Positions 9,682 through 19,492 of a DNA stretch of 64,000 nucleotides are shown here, piece by piece; positions within the stretch are counted from its first letter, which is position 1, and every line of letters begins with the position of its first letter. Location of the stretch: assembly GCF_024710485.1 (NCBI RefSeq), contig NZ_JANJUQ010000041.1:1-64000 (forward strand), read 5' to 3'. The notes below the pieces were generated by a model that was given only the letters and a program-made list of their open reading frames with translations, searched no databases and was not told where the DNA came from. Source of the DNA: Flavobacterium sp. GTDB taxonomy: Bacteria; Bacteroidota; Bacteroidia; Flavobacteriales; Flavobacteriaceae. Position numbers and translations under genes: made by a program.

Positions 9682-12600
9682 ATGAAGAAAAGTCTTTTAG
9701 TATTATTCTTTTTGCTGTCAATCCGTCTAAGCGCTCAAAATACATCCTTTACCATACAGCAAGAAATCACAGGTTTAGCCAAAGTGACCGTTAATGCCTT
9801 TGGTTTTACTTCAATGGAAATCAAGTGTTGGGAATCTGCTTTGGATGAGTCAACAGCTACGTTCTACAATTCAGGTACTTATAATACTTATTGGGTCAAA
9901 CTTAATCCCTTCAAGAATTGGAGCTTTAGGGTTAGGGTTAATTTTGGAGCAGTTGGCGATTGGTCTCAAATAGAAACTTTAGATAACAGTTGTACACAAT
10001 TCCCCAATTATGTGGGTTTAACAGAAAGTTTCAGTGTTAATCCCGTTTTGAGTTGTTGGAGAGGCTATTTTGTCGATTCTTATTCCGGTAGTGCAGACTA
10101 TATACTTTATTCCACTTCAGGATTTATACAGATGGCGTCGCAAACCGGTTCCAAAGTATTAGTGTCTCCAAAATTAGAGGATTTGTCTACAGATAAAAAA
10201 GTGAAATTTAGATTCCGATCCAATACAACAATCTCAGGCTATTCCATTAAAGTAGGAACAATAGAAAACCCCTATGATTTGAGTACTTTTCACCAATTGG
10301 GTTCTTTTAACGTTTCTTCAGTAAATCAGTTTGAAACCAAAACACTTTACCTAAGCAACTATAACGGAGTTGATAAATACATTGCTTTCTTGGCAACCGG
10401 TGGCAATACCACGGTTTACAGCTTAGATGATTTTAGCTATGAGCAATCTGTGAACTGTTATGATGCTACCGCTATTGCATTCAACAACATTACTACGAAT
10501 TCTGCAACAATGGATTTCAATTCAAGTGGTCAAAGCACCTGGGAATTGAAACTGAAAAATACCATTACTAATGTTACTCAAACCATTCCTGTTTCTTCGG
10601 GAAATGTCAATTTTACAGGCTTAAATCCAGGGACAACTTATGAAGTTACTTTAAGAGCCAATTGCGATGTCGGATTGTATTCCAATTGGTCACCTGTAAG
10701 CACTTTTACCACAGCATGTCAAGAAGTAAGTGTCGGATATTATACAGGATTTGATCAGTTTTCATACCTTGACCCGTGTTGGAAAAGGATTATGACCGGT
10801 AGTGATGAAATTATGGTTTATAATAATGCTACTTCTGTGTCATCACCAAACCATGTTAGTTTCAAGGGTACCAATACTTCAACCACCATTTTAGTATCGC
10901 CTTATGTGACCGATTTGGTTAATAAAAGAGTTCGCTTTAAATTACATGATAACAAAAGAGCTAATTTTTTAAAGTTTTCATTTACAGTCGGGGTATTATC
11001 AAATCCTACAGATGCTACCACTTTTATTCCGATAAAAACATTTACTAACGAAGAAATCAACCCCATAGGTTTGTTTGATTTAGGATCGTTTTGGCAACAG
11101 TATATAGTAGATTTTAATGCAGTATCTGCCAATAATCATTATATCGGATTTAAAATCGGAAATGCGTCTGTCAATTTCGGCGAGCAAAGTATTTTGTTGG
11201 ATGATATTTATTTTGAAGAAATCCCGCAGTGTAAAGAACCAACCAACATACAAATCATCAATTTTGATTATGAAAAAGCCACCATTTCCTGGGATAGTGA
11301 TGTTTCAGTACCATCTTGGGAAATAGAATACGGGCCTACAGGCTTTCTCGCGGGAACAGGAACCATTACTTCGGCCAATACAACACCATTTACACTTACC
11401 GGTTTGAGTTCAGATACAGGGTATGACTTTTACGTTCGTGGTGTTTGCTCAAGCGGTACCAGCCTTTGGTCGATTAAGCGCTCTTTTAAAACCCGATGCG
11501 AAGGGGTTTATGTAGGTTACACTTCCGGTTTTGAGACCGAAACATTCGATCCATATGCTACTTGTTGGCAAAGAACATCACCATTGCTTCGAAATTATTC
11601 GTATAGTCCGAATTATTTTATAAACAGATATAACAATGGTCAGTTTGGCTCACAAACGGCTCATACGGGGGCCAAATTTATAGTTATGAAAGGAGGAGCA
11701 GATTCTCCGGATACTAATGAACAAGACAAGACCATTTTAGTTAGTCCAAGATTAATTGATTTAGACAATAGTAAGCAGGTAAGTTTTTGGGTTTATTGTC
11801 CCAGCAATGGTTATTCTACCCTACAAAAAATTGTTGTTGGAACGCTTTCTAATCCCGACGATTACAATACTTTTACCCAACATGAAGTGATATCCGGACC
11901 ATTTACATCAAACCAATGGAGACAATACACGATTGATTTGTCCTCTTTTTACGGAACAGACAAGTTTGTCGGTATCAAACAAATTTCTTCAAATGGAAAT
12001 TATTTTCTTTACATAGATGATTTTGAATACACTGAAAATCCTTGTCAAAGACCAACCAATTTGATGGCTGTCCAATCCGGACAAAACAGCGCAACTTTAT
12101 CTTGGAATTCTAATATTGCAATTGATGGAAGTACCACTTGGCAAATTGAATACGGTGAAATGGGATTTACTCCCGGGACAGGAACAGTTATAACAGTGAG
12201 CAACAGTCCGTATGTGTTGAATAATTTGATTTTAAATAAAAAGTACCAATTCAGAGTCAGAAATAATTGCGCTAACGGAGTTATAAATTGGAGTAATCTG
12301 TATTCCTTCAAAATATCTTGTACTGTCAGCGTACCTTTTTATGAAAATTTTGATCAATTCCAGCCGGTTGCAAACTCAATATTTTTACCCGCAAACTTAT
12401 GTTGGAGTTCTCAAAATTCGATGTCAGCGGCGCTATATTCTTACTCATTGAACAACGTTAACAGTCCTCCTAATGTTGGCTTTGTAGAATCCAATAGTGC
12501 GGGCGAAGGTGTTTTCGTATCGCCTTATCTGTCTGATTTTGACAATACGAAAAGGATAAAATTTTGGACAAAACTTCAAGTACTTACGTCTACTCAAAAC

Positions 12601-14364
12601 TTGAGCATAATTGTAGGAACAGTCAAGAATCCGTTAGACCTTTCAACATTTGAACCGTTTCAGGTTTTCCCGTTGAGCGGATCATATCAATCAGGACAAG
12701 AGTTTACGGTTGATTTTTCAACTTACACGGGCGATAGCAAACACATAGCGTTTAAAACTTCAGGCTATGTTAGTGACGGTGGTTACACTACCAATAGAAT
12801 TTTCTTTGACGATATTTATTATACTACTATACCGGATTGTTCGGAACCCATAGATGTTACTTTTTCTCAAACCAATCACAATTCAACATTGCTGCAATGG
12901 GAGAATATAGGAACAGTACAATCAACAAGAATTGAATATGGTTTAAGCGGTTTTACACCGGGAACCGGTACGGTTTTGGATTCCAATGCCAATCAGCTAT
13001 TGATAACCGGTTTGAATCCAACTTCAAATTATGAATTTTACTTAAACGCTGTTTGTGACGGTAATAATTCTGCACAAGTTGGCCCGTATGCTTTAATAAC
13101 CACTTGTATTCCAAATACCGTTCCTTGGACTGAAACATTTAACAGCCTAGGTCAATATGGTCAAAATATGCTTCCTCCATGTTTCAAATTACCCGGGAAT
13201 AATTCCATTTTTACCAGAAATGCACCAATTACGTTAAACAGCGATTTGTTCTCACCGGATAATACTTTAAACGGTTTCGATGATAGCTTTTATTTGCATG
13301 CAACCACTAACACTTTCCTTTTTACACCTATGTTTCATCTTGAGCAGGGCACTTCATATAAGTTCAGTTTACAAGCAAGAAAGCGGTATGAATATGATTT
13401 TTCCAATATCAAAATGGCAGCTTACAGAGGTCAGGAAACTTATGCTCATGTCGCCGATTTGAATATTACATCTTTCCTCTCGGAATTCAATTATAATGAA
13501 GGGATTTATTTCTACACACCAATTGAAACAGGAGATTACAGTTTTTTACTCTTCTATAATAATTCCGGAAGTTTAGAGATAGTTAGTGATGTGTTTGCTT
13601 TGGAGGAAGGCTATACAAGTCTTGTTAGCACCAATAGGTTTTTTGACTTTAGTCAAGGATTGGGTAACGATTTAATTACTGAAAAAACTGAAAATACAAA
13701 TGTAGCTTTAGAGAATCTCAACAATAATATGGTTTTGAAATTTACAGGGTCTAATGATACTTCAGCTTTTACAGCAAACGGTAATGTATGGAGCAACAAT
13801 CAAAACAGTATCTCGAAAGTTAATTTTAAAATCAATAACGATAATTTTTCAACCCTATTCTTGTCTTTTAAATTGAAACAAACCTATAGTGAACAGAGTT
13901 CTCATTCGGCCTTCAGACTCATTGTCAACGGAAATGATATTGCAGGGGTTATTTATCCAAATTCAGCCAATCAAGACGAGTACCAAACCTATGAGTATGA
14001 TTTAACGAGCTTCTTGGGTGATGACTTGAAAATATCATTACAACATTTAGGTAAAAGCACTACCGATAATGCCTTTTTGGATGATTTATCAGTTAATCAA
14101 AACAGCTTGTCAAGCCCGGATTTTAATCCATTAAACGGATTAAAAGTCTATCCCAACCCTACAAATACGATTTTGAATATCAAAAGCGATTATTTGTTTA
14201 ATTCTGTAAAAGTATATAGTGTAAGCGGACAGCAATTACAGGAGTTAAGCGGACAATTTTACAATCAGACCTTAGATATGTCGAATTACAGCGCAGGATT
14301 TTATTTCATAAAAGTGATTTCTGAATACGGAAGTAAAACATTTAAAATATTCAAAAGAGATTAA
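9682..14364 (+). CDS. Large secreted FN3/MAM-like repeat protein, T9SS type A sorting domain
   Basis: 1560 residues. The ATG at 9682 is preferred because it gives a typical signal peptide (MKKSLLVLFFLLSIRLSAQN). The body alternates cleaved-adhesin/MAM-like modules (pattern CW.R ... LVSP.L.DL.....V.F ... DDF.YE) with FN3 repeats (pattern W.IEYG..GF.PGTGT ... GL.....Y.FYVR..C), about four pairs. The C-terminal 75 residues form a type A sorting signal: LKVYPNPTNTILNI, VKVYSVSGQQL, YSAGFYFIKV. Cargo of this class is cleaved and attached to the cell surface or released after passage through the type IX system. It overlaps the next gene (mtgA) by one base (TAATG). An adhesive or matrix role is an inference from the repeat types. 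Confidence 0.92.
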   Translation: MKKSLLVLFFLLSIRLSAQNTSFTIQQEITGLAKVTVNAFGFTSMEIKCWESALDESTATFYNSGTYNTYWVKLNPFKNWSFRVRVNFGAVGDWSQIETLDNSCTQFPNYVGLTESFSVNPVLSCWRGYFVDSYSGSADYILYSTSGFIQMASQTGSKVLVSPKLEDLSTDKKVKFRFRSNTTISGYSIKVGTIENPYDLSTFHQLGSFNVSSVNQFETKTLYLSNYNGVDKYIAFLATGGNTTVYSLDDFSYEQSVNCYDATAIAFNNITTNSATMDFNSSGQSTWELKLKNTITNVTQTIPVSSGNVNFTGLNPGTTYEVTLRANCDVGLYSNWSPVSTFTTACQEVSVGYYTGFDQFSYLDPCWKRIMTGSDEIMVYNNATSVSSPNHVSFKGTNTSTTILVSPYVTDLVNKRVRFKLHDNKRANFLKFSFTVGVLSNPTDATTFIPIKTFTNEEINPIGLFDLGSFWQQYIVDFNAVSANNHYIGFKIGNASVNFGEQSILLDDIYFEEIPQCKEPTNIQIINFDYEKATISWDSDVSVPSWEIEYGPTGFLAGTGTITSANTTPFTLTGLSSDTGYDFYVRGVCSSGTSLWSIKRSFKTRCEGVYVGYTSGFETETFDPYATCWQRTSPLLRNYSYSPNYFINRYNNGQFGSQTAHTGAKFIVMKGGADSPDTNEQDKTILVSPRLIDLDNSKQVSFWVYCPSNGYSTLQKIVVGTLSNPDDYNTFTQHEVISGPFTSNQWRQYTIDLSSFYGTDKFVGIKQISSNGNYFLYIDDFEYTENPCQRPTNLMAVQSGQNSATLSWNSNIAIDGSTTWQIEYGEMGFTPGTGTVITVSNSPYVLNNLILNKKYQFRVRNNCANGVINWSNLYSFKISCTVSVPFYENFDQFQPVANSIFLPANLCWSSQNSMSAALYSYSLNNVNSPPNVGFVESNSAGEGVFVSPYLSDFDNTKRIKFWTKLQVLTSTQNLSIIVGTVKNPLDLSTFEPFQVFPLSGSYQSGQEFTVDFSTYTGDSKHIAFKTSGYVSDGGYTTNRIFFDDIYYTTIPDCSEPIDVTFSQTNHNSTLLQWENIGTVQSTRIEYGLSGFTPGTGTVLDSNANQLLITGLNPTSNYEFYLNAVCDGNNSAQVGPYALITTCIPNTVPWTETFNSLGQYGQNMLPPCFKLPGNNSIFTRNAPITLNSDLFSPDNTLNGFDDSFYLHATTNTFLFTPMFHLEQGTSYKFSLQARKRYEYDFSNIKMAAYRGQETYAHVADLNITSFLSEFNYNEGIYFYTPIETGDYSFLLFYNNSGSLEIVSDVFALEEGYTSLVSTNRFFDFSQGLGNDLITEKTENTNVALENLNNNMVLKFTGSNDTSAFTANGNVWSNNQNSISKVNFKINNDNFSTLFLSFKLKQTYSEQSSHSAFRLIVNGNDIAGVIYPNSANQDEYQTYEYDLTSFLGDDLKISLQHLGKSTTDNAFLDDLSVNQNSLSSPDFNPLNGLKVYPNPTNTILNIKSDYLFNSVKVYSVSGQQLQELSGQFYNQTLDMSNYSAGFYFIKVISEYGSKTFKIFKRD

Positions 14365-15044
14365 TGATAAAAAAGATTTTACGTTGGCTAAAAAAAGCCA
14401 TGCTTTGGTTTTTTGCCATATCCATTTTGCTGGTTATTGTGTTTAAATGGGTGCCGATTCCGTTTACGCCGTTAATGGCTATTCGAGCTTTAGAAAATAA
14501 ATGGGATGGAAAAGACGCGGTCTTGAGTCACGATTGGGTGCCATTGGAAGAAATCTCTCCGAACCTGCAAAAAGCGGTGATTGCCAGTGAAGACGGAAAT
14601 TTTTTAAACCATTATGGTTTCGATTTTCAAGCGATGCAAAAAGCGTTTAAAAACAACCAAAAGGGCAAACGTATTAAGGGCGGAAGTACTATATCACAAC
14701 AAACGGCCAAAAATGTATTTCTGTGGCAAGGACGAAGTTATCTTAGAAAAGGATTGGAAGCCTATTTCACAGTGCTAATTGAACTTATTTGGGGGAAAGA
14801 ACGCATTATGGAAGTATACCTAAACAGTATTGAAATGGGCAAGGGAGTTTATGGCGCCGAAGAAGCTGCCAAACATTGGTACCGAAAATCAGCGGTGAAT
14901 TTAACCAAAAGAGAAGCCGCCGGAATTGCCGCCATTTTGCCCAATCCGTTAAAATATAAAGCCACCAATTCGTCTTCGTATATTGAAAGAAGGAAAGACA
15001 AAATCCTCCGCAATATGAGGCATGTTGGGAAATTAGAATATTAA
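14364..15044 (+). CDS. mtgA: Monofunctional biosynthetic peptidoglycan transglycosylase
   Basis: 226 residues, GT51 family. One N-terminal membrane segment (about 12-30) anchors a periplasmic catalytic domain that polymerises lipid II into glycan strands. Signatures: the catalytic-Glu motif VIASEDGNFLNHYGFD, the GGSTISQQTAKN motif, and GKERIMEVYLNSIEMGKGVYG. No transpeptidase domain follows, as expected for MtgA. The start overlaps the stop of the large secreted protein by one base, so the two are probably translationally coupled despite unrelated functions. A bidirectional terminator follows at once. The window carries a second GT51 enzyme, the bifunctional PbpC near 61 kb. Confidence 0.95.
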   Translation: MIKKILRWLKKAMLWFFAISILLVIVFKWVPIPFTPLMAIRALENKWDGKDAVLSHDWVPLEEISPNLQKAVIASEDGNFLNHYGFDFQAMQKAFKNNQKGKRIKGGSTISQQTAKNVFLWQGRSYLRKGLEAYFTVLIELIWGKERIMEVYLNSIEMGKGVYGAEEAAKHWYRKSAVNLTKREAAGIAAILPNPLKYKATNSSSYIERRKDKILRNMRHVGKLEY

Positions 15045-15077
15045 AAAAACCGTCTCTTGAATAGAGACGGTTTTTTA
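15044..15077. terminator. Bidirectional intrinsic terminator
   Basis: Stem CCGTCTCT/AGAGACGG (15050-15057, 15063-15070) bounded by an A run on the left and a T run on the right. It lies between convergent genes (mtgA and doxX) and can serve both strands. Confidence 0.9.
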
Positions 15078-15093
15078 TTTTGGAGAAAAACTG

Positions 15094-15468
15094 CTAATAA
15101 AAAAGCGGTTTGTATTGTTGCCAATGCTTGTAAATTAAAATCACGTTAAAGGCTAAAATAGCGACTGCTACCGGTAATCCTGAAATTCCCAAAAACAAAT
15201 GAAATAACAAAATATTGATGGAAATAGGCGCTAATAAAATCAAAGCAAAAGCAATCCATTTTTTTAACAACAACATGATTCCGATAATCATTTCCAAAAC
15301 ACCTAATACCGGGAAAATATACCCTGTGGCATTTAGCGAACTCATAAAATCACCGGCAGAACCAGTTGGAGCTTCCATAGGAAGGAAAGTAAATAATTTG
15401 TTGGCGCCAAAAACCAAGAGCGCTAATCCTAAGACGATTCTAACAATGGTGGTAAACATGGAATTCAT
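15094..15468 (-). CDS. DoxX family membrane protein
   Basis: 124 residues with four hydrophobic segments (about 5-23, 48-68, 70-90, 95-115). The N-terminal RIVLGLALLVFGANKLF and the Gly/Pro-containing second helix (GYIFPVLGVLEMIIGIMLL) are typical of the DoxX/TQO small-subunit superfamily in the inner membrane. Members have been linked to quinone-related redox and oxidative-stress functions, but many small bacterial copies have no assigned role. It is monocistronic, faces mtgA across a shared terminator, and is divergent from the AIM24-like gene across a 180-bp AT-rich region that probably holds both promoters. Confidence 0.82.
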   Translation of the reverse strand: MNSMFTTIVRIVLGLALLVFGANKLFTFLPMEAPTGSAGDFMSSLNATGYIFPVLGVLEMIIGIMLLLKKWIAFALILLAPISINILLFHLFLGISGLPVAVAILAFNVILIYKHWQQYKPLFY

Positions 15469-15648
15469 AGGCGGATGATTTTAATTAGTAATATGGTAAA
15501 AATAACATTAAAAAATTAAATCAATTACATTGAAAAAGTTAAATTATTAACATATTTCCTCTTAAACTCCTTTTATGATGGATTTTTTTCGAATTTGTAA
15601 CTTTTTTTAAAGACCACAAACTAATAGGGAAAACAAAATACATTGACT

Positions 15649-16449
15649 ATGAAAGCACACGAAATCGATTATCATATTTATGGGGAAGAAATGCAATACG
15701 TTGAAATTGAACTCGATCCGCAAGAAATAGTAATAGCCGAAGCCGGAAGTTTTATGATGATGGACAACGGCATCACTATGGAGACAATTTTTGGCGACGG
15801 TTCTCAACAAAAATCCGGTTTGTTAGACAAATTATTGTCCGCCGGAAAGCGCGTACTAACCGGAGAAAGTCTTTTTATGACGGCTTATATCAATCAAAAC
15901 AACACCAAAAGCAAGGCTTGTTTTGCCTCGCCTTATCCCGGAAAAATTGTCCCTATAGATTTATCACAATTCAACGGGAAGTTTATTTGTCAAAAAGACG
16001 CTTTCCTATGCGCTGCCAAAGGGGTTTCCGTTGGAATTGAATTTTCCAGAAAACTAGGTCGCGGATTATTCGGCGGCGAAGGTTTCATTATGCAAAAAAT
16101 TGAAGGCGATGGAATGGCTTTCGTTCACAGCGGCGGCACTTTAGCCAAAAGAGAATTGGCTGCCGGCGAAATACTGAAAGTCGACACCGGCTGTATAGTT
16201 GGCTTTACCAAAGACGTGGATTACGATATAGAATTCATCGGTGGCATTAAAAATTCGTTATTTGGCGGCGAAGGTCTGTTTTACGCCACTTTACGCGGTC
16301 CCGGAACGGTTTACGTTCAATCATTACCATTTAGCCGTTTGGCGGACCGAATTATAGCTTCGGCACCTAAAGCCGGCGGAAACGGTAGAGAAGAAGGCAG
16401 TTTGCTGGGCGGATTAGGGCGAATGTTAGATGGCGATAACCGATTTTAA
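15649..16449 (+). CDS. AIM24 / TIGR00266 family protein
   Basis: 266 residues from the ATG at 15649; a TTG two codons earlier is less likely. The fold is a repeated beta structure rich in glycine turns: [15 protein letters not shown] near the start, [61 protein letters not shown]. These are the hallmark blocks of the AIM24 family, conserved in bacteria and related to a mitochondrial inner-membrane organising protein. Biochemical function in bacteria is unknown. No signal peptide is visible. The glycine-rich C-terminal tail ([19 protein letters not shown]) is usual for the family. A clean terminator follows 3 bp after the stop. Confidence 0.88.
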   Translation: MKAHEIDYHIYGEEMQYVEIELDPQEIVIAEAGSFMMMDNGITMETIFGDGSQQKSGLLDKLLSAGKRVLTGESLFMTAYINQNNTKSKACFASPYPGKIVPIDLSQFNGKFICQKDAFLCAAKGVSVGIEFSRKLGRGLFGGEGFIMQKIEGDGMAFVHSGGTLAKRELAAGEILKVDTGCIVGFTKDVDYDIEFIGGIKNSLFGGEGLFYATLRGPGTVYVQSLPFSRLADRIIASAPKAGGNGREEGSLLGGLGRMLDGDNRF

Positions 16450-16451
16450 AC

Positions 16452-16482
16452 AAAAACGTCCCGAATGACCGGGACGTTTTTT
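16452..16482. terminator. Bidirectional intrinsic terminator
   Basis: Stem ACGTCCCG/CGGGACGT (16456-16463, 16470-16477), loop AATGAC, A run on the left and T run on the right. It separates the AIM24-like gene from the convergent lipoprotein gene. Confidence 0.9.
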
Positions 16483-16496
16483 ATGCTAATTGTGAT

Positions 16497-17057
16497 TTAA
16501 TTTACAGTTAGCGGATAAGTTACTGAAGCATCTGTAGCGCCACCCGCATTGGTGATGTCTCCAGTTGCTACGCCTGCCGCGGATTTATTAGGTAAATGTC
16601 TTAATATTACCGTTAAGTTACCCGTTCCGGCGTTTCCGGTAGTAAGTGTGAAATTAAGCCCTACGGGTTTTCCGTTCAGATCCGTATCAGTGTAGACTAC
16701 AGTTCCTAAAGCGGTTGGAAGTTGGTAAAAAATTTGGTGCTCTTCACCTTCAGCTTCTACTTCTACCGTAATATTATCGGCTGGCGTTACGGTTTCGTTT
16801 AAAAAAGAAACTTCACCAACATAAGTGGTGTTTACAGCCAAATTTCCGGAGACTGTAACGGTAGGAGCGTTTGGTCCATCGCCGTCTAAATCTCTTGAAG
16901 TTAATGTAATTACTTGTCCGCCTCCGGTTAAGGTAGTAGTTACCGTAGTGATAAGCTCTTCCTCATTTACCGGGCCATTGTCGTCGCTGCTGCATGACAT
17001 TACTAATAGGGAACTTACTAATAAGATGAATGATTTGGTTGGATTTAAATATTTCAT
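16497..17057 (-). CDS. Lipoprotein with surface-export-like signal, partner of TonB-dependent receptor
   Basis: 186 residues. A lipoprotein signal peptide ends in VMSC (Cys22), followed by SSDDN; an SDD-type tetrad just after the cysteine resembles the lipoprotein export signal that sends Bacteroidota lipoproteins to the cell surface. The mature part is beta-rich, with an Asp-rich loop (DLDGDGPN) and a conserved-looking block EGEEHQIFYQLP. It lies 11 bp downstream of the TonB-dependent receptor, last in a three-gene operon with a His-rich protein. By analogy with receptor/lipoprotein pairs it may be a surface substrate-binding partner. The substrate is unproven; the operon suggests a metal or metal complex. 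Confidence 0.75.
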   Translation of the reverse strand: MKYLNPTKSFILLVSSLLVMSCSSDDNGPVNEEELITTVTTTLTGGGQVITLTSRDLDGDGPNAPTVTVSGNLAVNTTYVGEVSFLNETVTPADNITVEVEAEGEEHQIFYQLPTALGTVVYTDTDLNGKPVGLNFTLTTGNAGTGNLTVILRHLPNKSAAGVATGDITNAGGATDASVTYPLTVN

Positions 17058-17068
17058 AAGAGTTAATT

Positions 17069-19447
17069 TTAATAGTTAATTTTTAATTGAATTTGAAAGT
17101 TTCGGCCTAATTCATCGGCATAGAAACGCTGTCTGTTTAAATAATCTCTGTAGTTAGTGTCTAAAATGTTGAATACAGCAAAGCCTAGTGTAGCCATTGA
17201 GTTAGCAGCTATTTTAAACTCAAAATCAGAAGTAAAATGCAAAAGATGGTACGCTGCCGGTGGTGTGCTTATGTCTACACTAACCGGTGTTAATTCTCCG
17301 TTTACAATAATGTTTGTTGTGAAGTTGTTGTCTGGGAACTGAGTCTGTCTGAACACCATTTCACTTTGTAATTCCATCGTTAAATTCTTCCAATTCTTAT
17401 GGTTGAACTGAATCCTGTTGTTAATGTTTAAAGGTGGCATATCGATTATGGCGTCGTCATTGGTTTTGTCTTTGCCATGGACATAAGACAGCAACAAACG
17501 ATGTTGCCAATGCTCGTTAATCTGCCATTCGGAATTAAAATCCATACCCGTCAATAAGGCATTGGTTTGTTGGTATTCCCAAACCGGGAAAGCACCGCGA
17601 ATAGTAGTTTCAAAGCCAACAGGTCTCAAAAACATATATGCTTCAATATAATTCAAGAACGGATTGAGATTGATTTTAAAACGAGACCATTTTTTTTGAA
17701 TGGAAGTACTGATTTTATTTGACTTTTCTTGCTGTAATCTCAAATCGCCTAATTCAATCATACCACTTGAATGGTGTAAACCATCACTAAAAAACTCGGA
17801 TGGATTCGGATTTCTGACGGCACGGCTAAGGTTGAAATACCACTCGTAATCTTTACCAAAGGAATATTGCATTCCGATACTGGCTGAAAAATTGTGGAAG
17901 GTAAAGGTAGGCTTGGTAAACCATTGCGTACCAAAATCGCCGGCAATAAAGGAATCGAATTCCGGGCTGTAATCGCGTTCTTCCCAACGCGATTTCAAAT
18001 AATATTTAGTAGCTTCAATGGTCGAAAAATCATATCGAATTCCCGCTTCTACGGAGAAATTATCTGAAATATGATGATCAGCAATGGCATAAATGCCGGC
18101 GTCAAACTTATTATAACTCGGAATTAACGGGCGAACACCGGTATTAGGATTCGCCGCATTGTTTTGGTATAATCCCATCACACCAGATTTAAAATCCCAA
18201 TCGTCTTTACTCAATTTATAATCGGCATTTAAAGTATGTGTTACCAAGTTTAAATCCAAAGCCGGTTTGGAATCAGCAACACCGGTGCGCAAATCAAACT
18301 CTTTTCTGTTGTTGAATTGAAAAGCATACTGCAAGCCTAACGTTTGTCCCTCTTTGAGGTAATAATTGTAATTCAGCTTGGCCAAATGGTGTTGTACTTT
18401 TTGTTTCGGATTTTGGATGGAATACGTAAAATCTTCAATCACCGAAGGGATTTCATCATTAATTGAGTAGTACAAGTCATTCATGTTTCCAATGTGGGAA
18501 GCACTCAAAATCCCAAGGGTGGCATTGTACAAGCTGTAATAAGCTGCAAAGTCAAATTTCTTACCGATATATTTCAAATCACCCGAAAAATTAGCTTCAC
18601 GATTTCCCGTGTTCGACAGTACATAATCGGGGGATTCTCTGTCGCCATAATATTTGAAACTGCCTTGTGCATTCCAGCTCCAGTCACAAAAGTTTCCTTT
18701 GTGCAAACTAGACGAAATAGTGCCGCCACGACCATTAGATTCCATAGTCATAATTGTTTTCCCGAAAAGCGTGTCTTTTTTGGTGCTGAAAGGCTCGATG
18801 ATTACAATCCCTCCAATGGCGTCTCCGCCGTATTGTAACCCGGAAGCACCTTTTAAAACGGTAATTTTACCGGCCGCATTCACGTCAAAATTGGGAGCAT
18901 GTTCCATTCCCCATTGTTGGTCTTCTAGTTTTACATTGTTTGTATAAATCCCAACGCGGCTGCTGTGTAAACCATTAATTACCGGTTTTACTACAGTGTT
19001 GCCGCTTTTTAACACCGAAACTCCGGAGACTTCTTTTAACAGGTTTCCCAACGATTGACTGCTGAATTTTTCAATGGTTTTTTCTTTGATTTTTTGTTCG
19101 GAAACCGAATGATTGAAATAATTGTTTTTGTGTTTTACTACAATTTCTTCCAATTGTTCGTTCTTTTGTCTCATAACAAAATTGATCTCCAAATCACTGT
19201 TGACAACAATAGTAGTGTCAATAGGTTTGTAACCGACATAGGTAATTAAAACCTTTGCCGAACCATTTGGAATATTGCGAATAACGAAAGAGCCGTCTTT
19301 TTTACTGTTAGTTGATTTTGAAGAAATATGAATATGGCTTTTTTCCAATCCCATATTGTTCTCATCAACTATTTTTCCGCTTATGGTATTTTGACAGTAA
19401 ACACCACCAAAATACAACAAGCCAAAAAATACAATGATTTTTTGCAT
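17069..19447 (-). CDS. TonB-dependent outer-membrane receptor
   Basis: 792 residues. A short signal peptide (ends VYCQ) is followed by a carboxypeptidase-regulatory-like domain (about 22-95; ISGKIVDENNMGLEKSHIHI, GYKPIDTTIVV). The TonB plug comes next (about 105-220; LLKEVSGVSVLKSGNTVVKP, ITVLKGASGLQYGGDAIGG), then a 22-strand-type barrel ending in an aromatic terminal strand (FQIQLKINY). The plug motif DQQWGMEHAP before the LKGASGLQYGGDAIGG block recalls receptors of the ZnuD/metal type, a weak similarity judged by eye. It sits between a His-rich CxxC protein and a lipoprotein on the same strand with short gaps (45 and 11 bp). Metal uptake is therefore a reasonable hypothesis. Confidence 0.9.
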   Translation of the reverse strand: MQKIIVFFGLLYFGGVYCQNTISGKIVDENNMGLEKSHIHISSKSTNSKKDGSFVIRNIPNGSAKVLITYVGYKPIDTTIVVNSDLEINFVMRQKNEQLEEIVVKHKNNYFNHSVSEQKIKEKTIEKFSSQSLGNLLKEVSGVSVLKSGNTVVKPVINGLHSSRVGIYTNNVKLEDQQWGMEHAPNFDVNAAGKITVLKGASGLQYGGDAIGGIVIIEPFSTKKDTLFGKTIMTMESNGRGGTISSSLHKGNFCDWSWNAQGSFKYYGDRESPDYVLSNTGNREANFSGDLKYIGKKFDFAAYYSLYNATLGILSASHIGNMNDLYYSINDEIPSVIEDFTYSIQNPKQKVQHHLAKLNYNYYLKEGQTLGLQYAFQFNNRKEFDLRTGVADSKPALDLNLVTHTLNADYKLSKDDWDFKSGVMGLYQNNAANPNTGVRPLIPSYNKFDAGIYAIADHHISDNFSVEAGIRYDFSTIEATKYYLKSRWEERDYSPEFDSFIAGDFGTQWFTKPTFTFHNFSASIGMQYSFGKDYEWYFNLSRAVRNPNPSEFFSDGLHHSSGMIELGDLRLQQEKSNKISTSIQKKWSRFKINLNPFLNYIEAYMFLRPVGFETTIRGAFPVWEYQQTNALLTGMDFNSEWQINEHWQHRLLLSYVHGKDKTNDDAIIDMPPLNINNRIQFNHKNWKNLTMELQSEMVFRQTQFPDNNFTTNIIVNGELTPVSVDISTPPAAYHLLHFTSDFEFKIAANSMATLGFAVFNILDTNYRDYLNRQRFYADELGRNFQIQLKINY

Positions 19448-19492
19448 TTTGCTGTTTGCTAATTTGTTAACACTAAGTTTAGGTCAAAAAAA

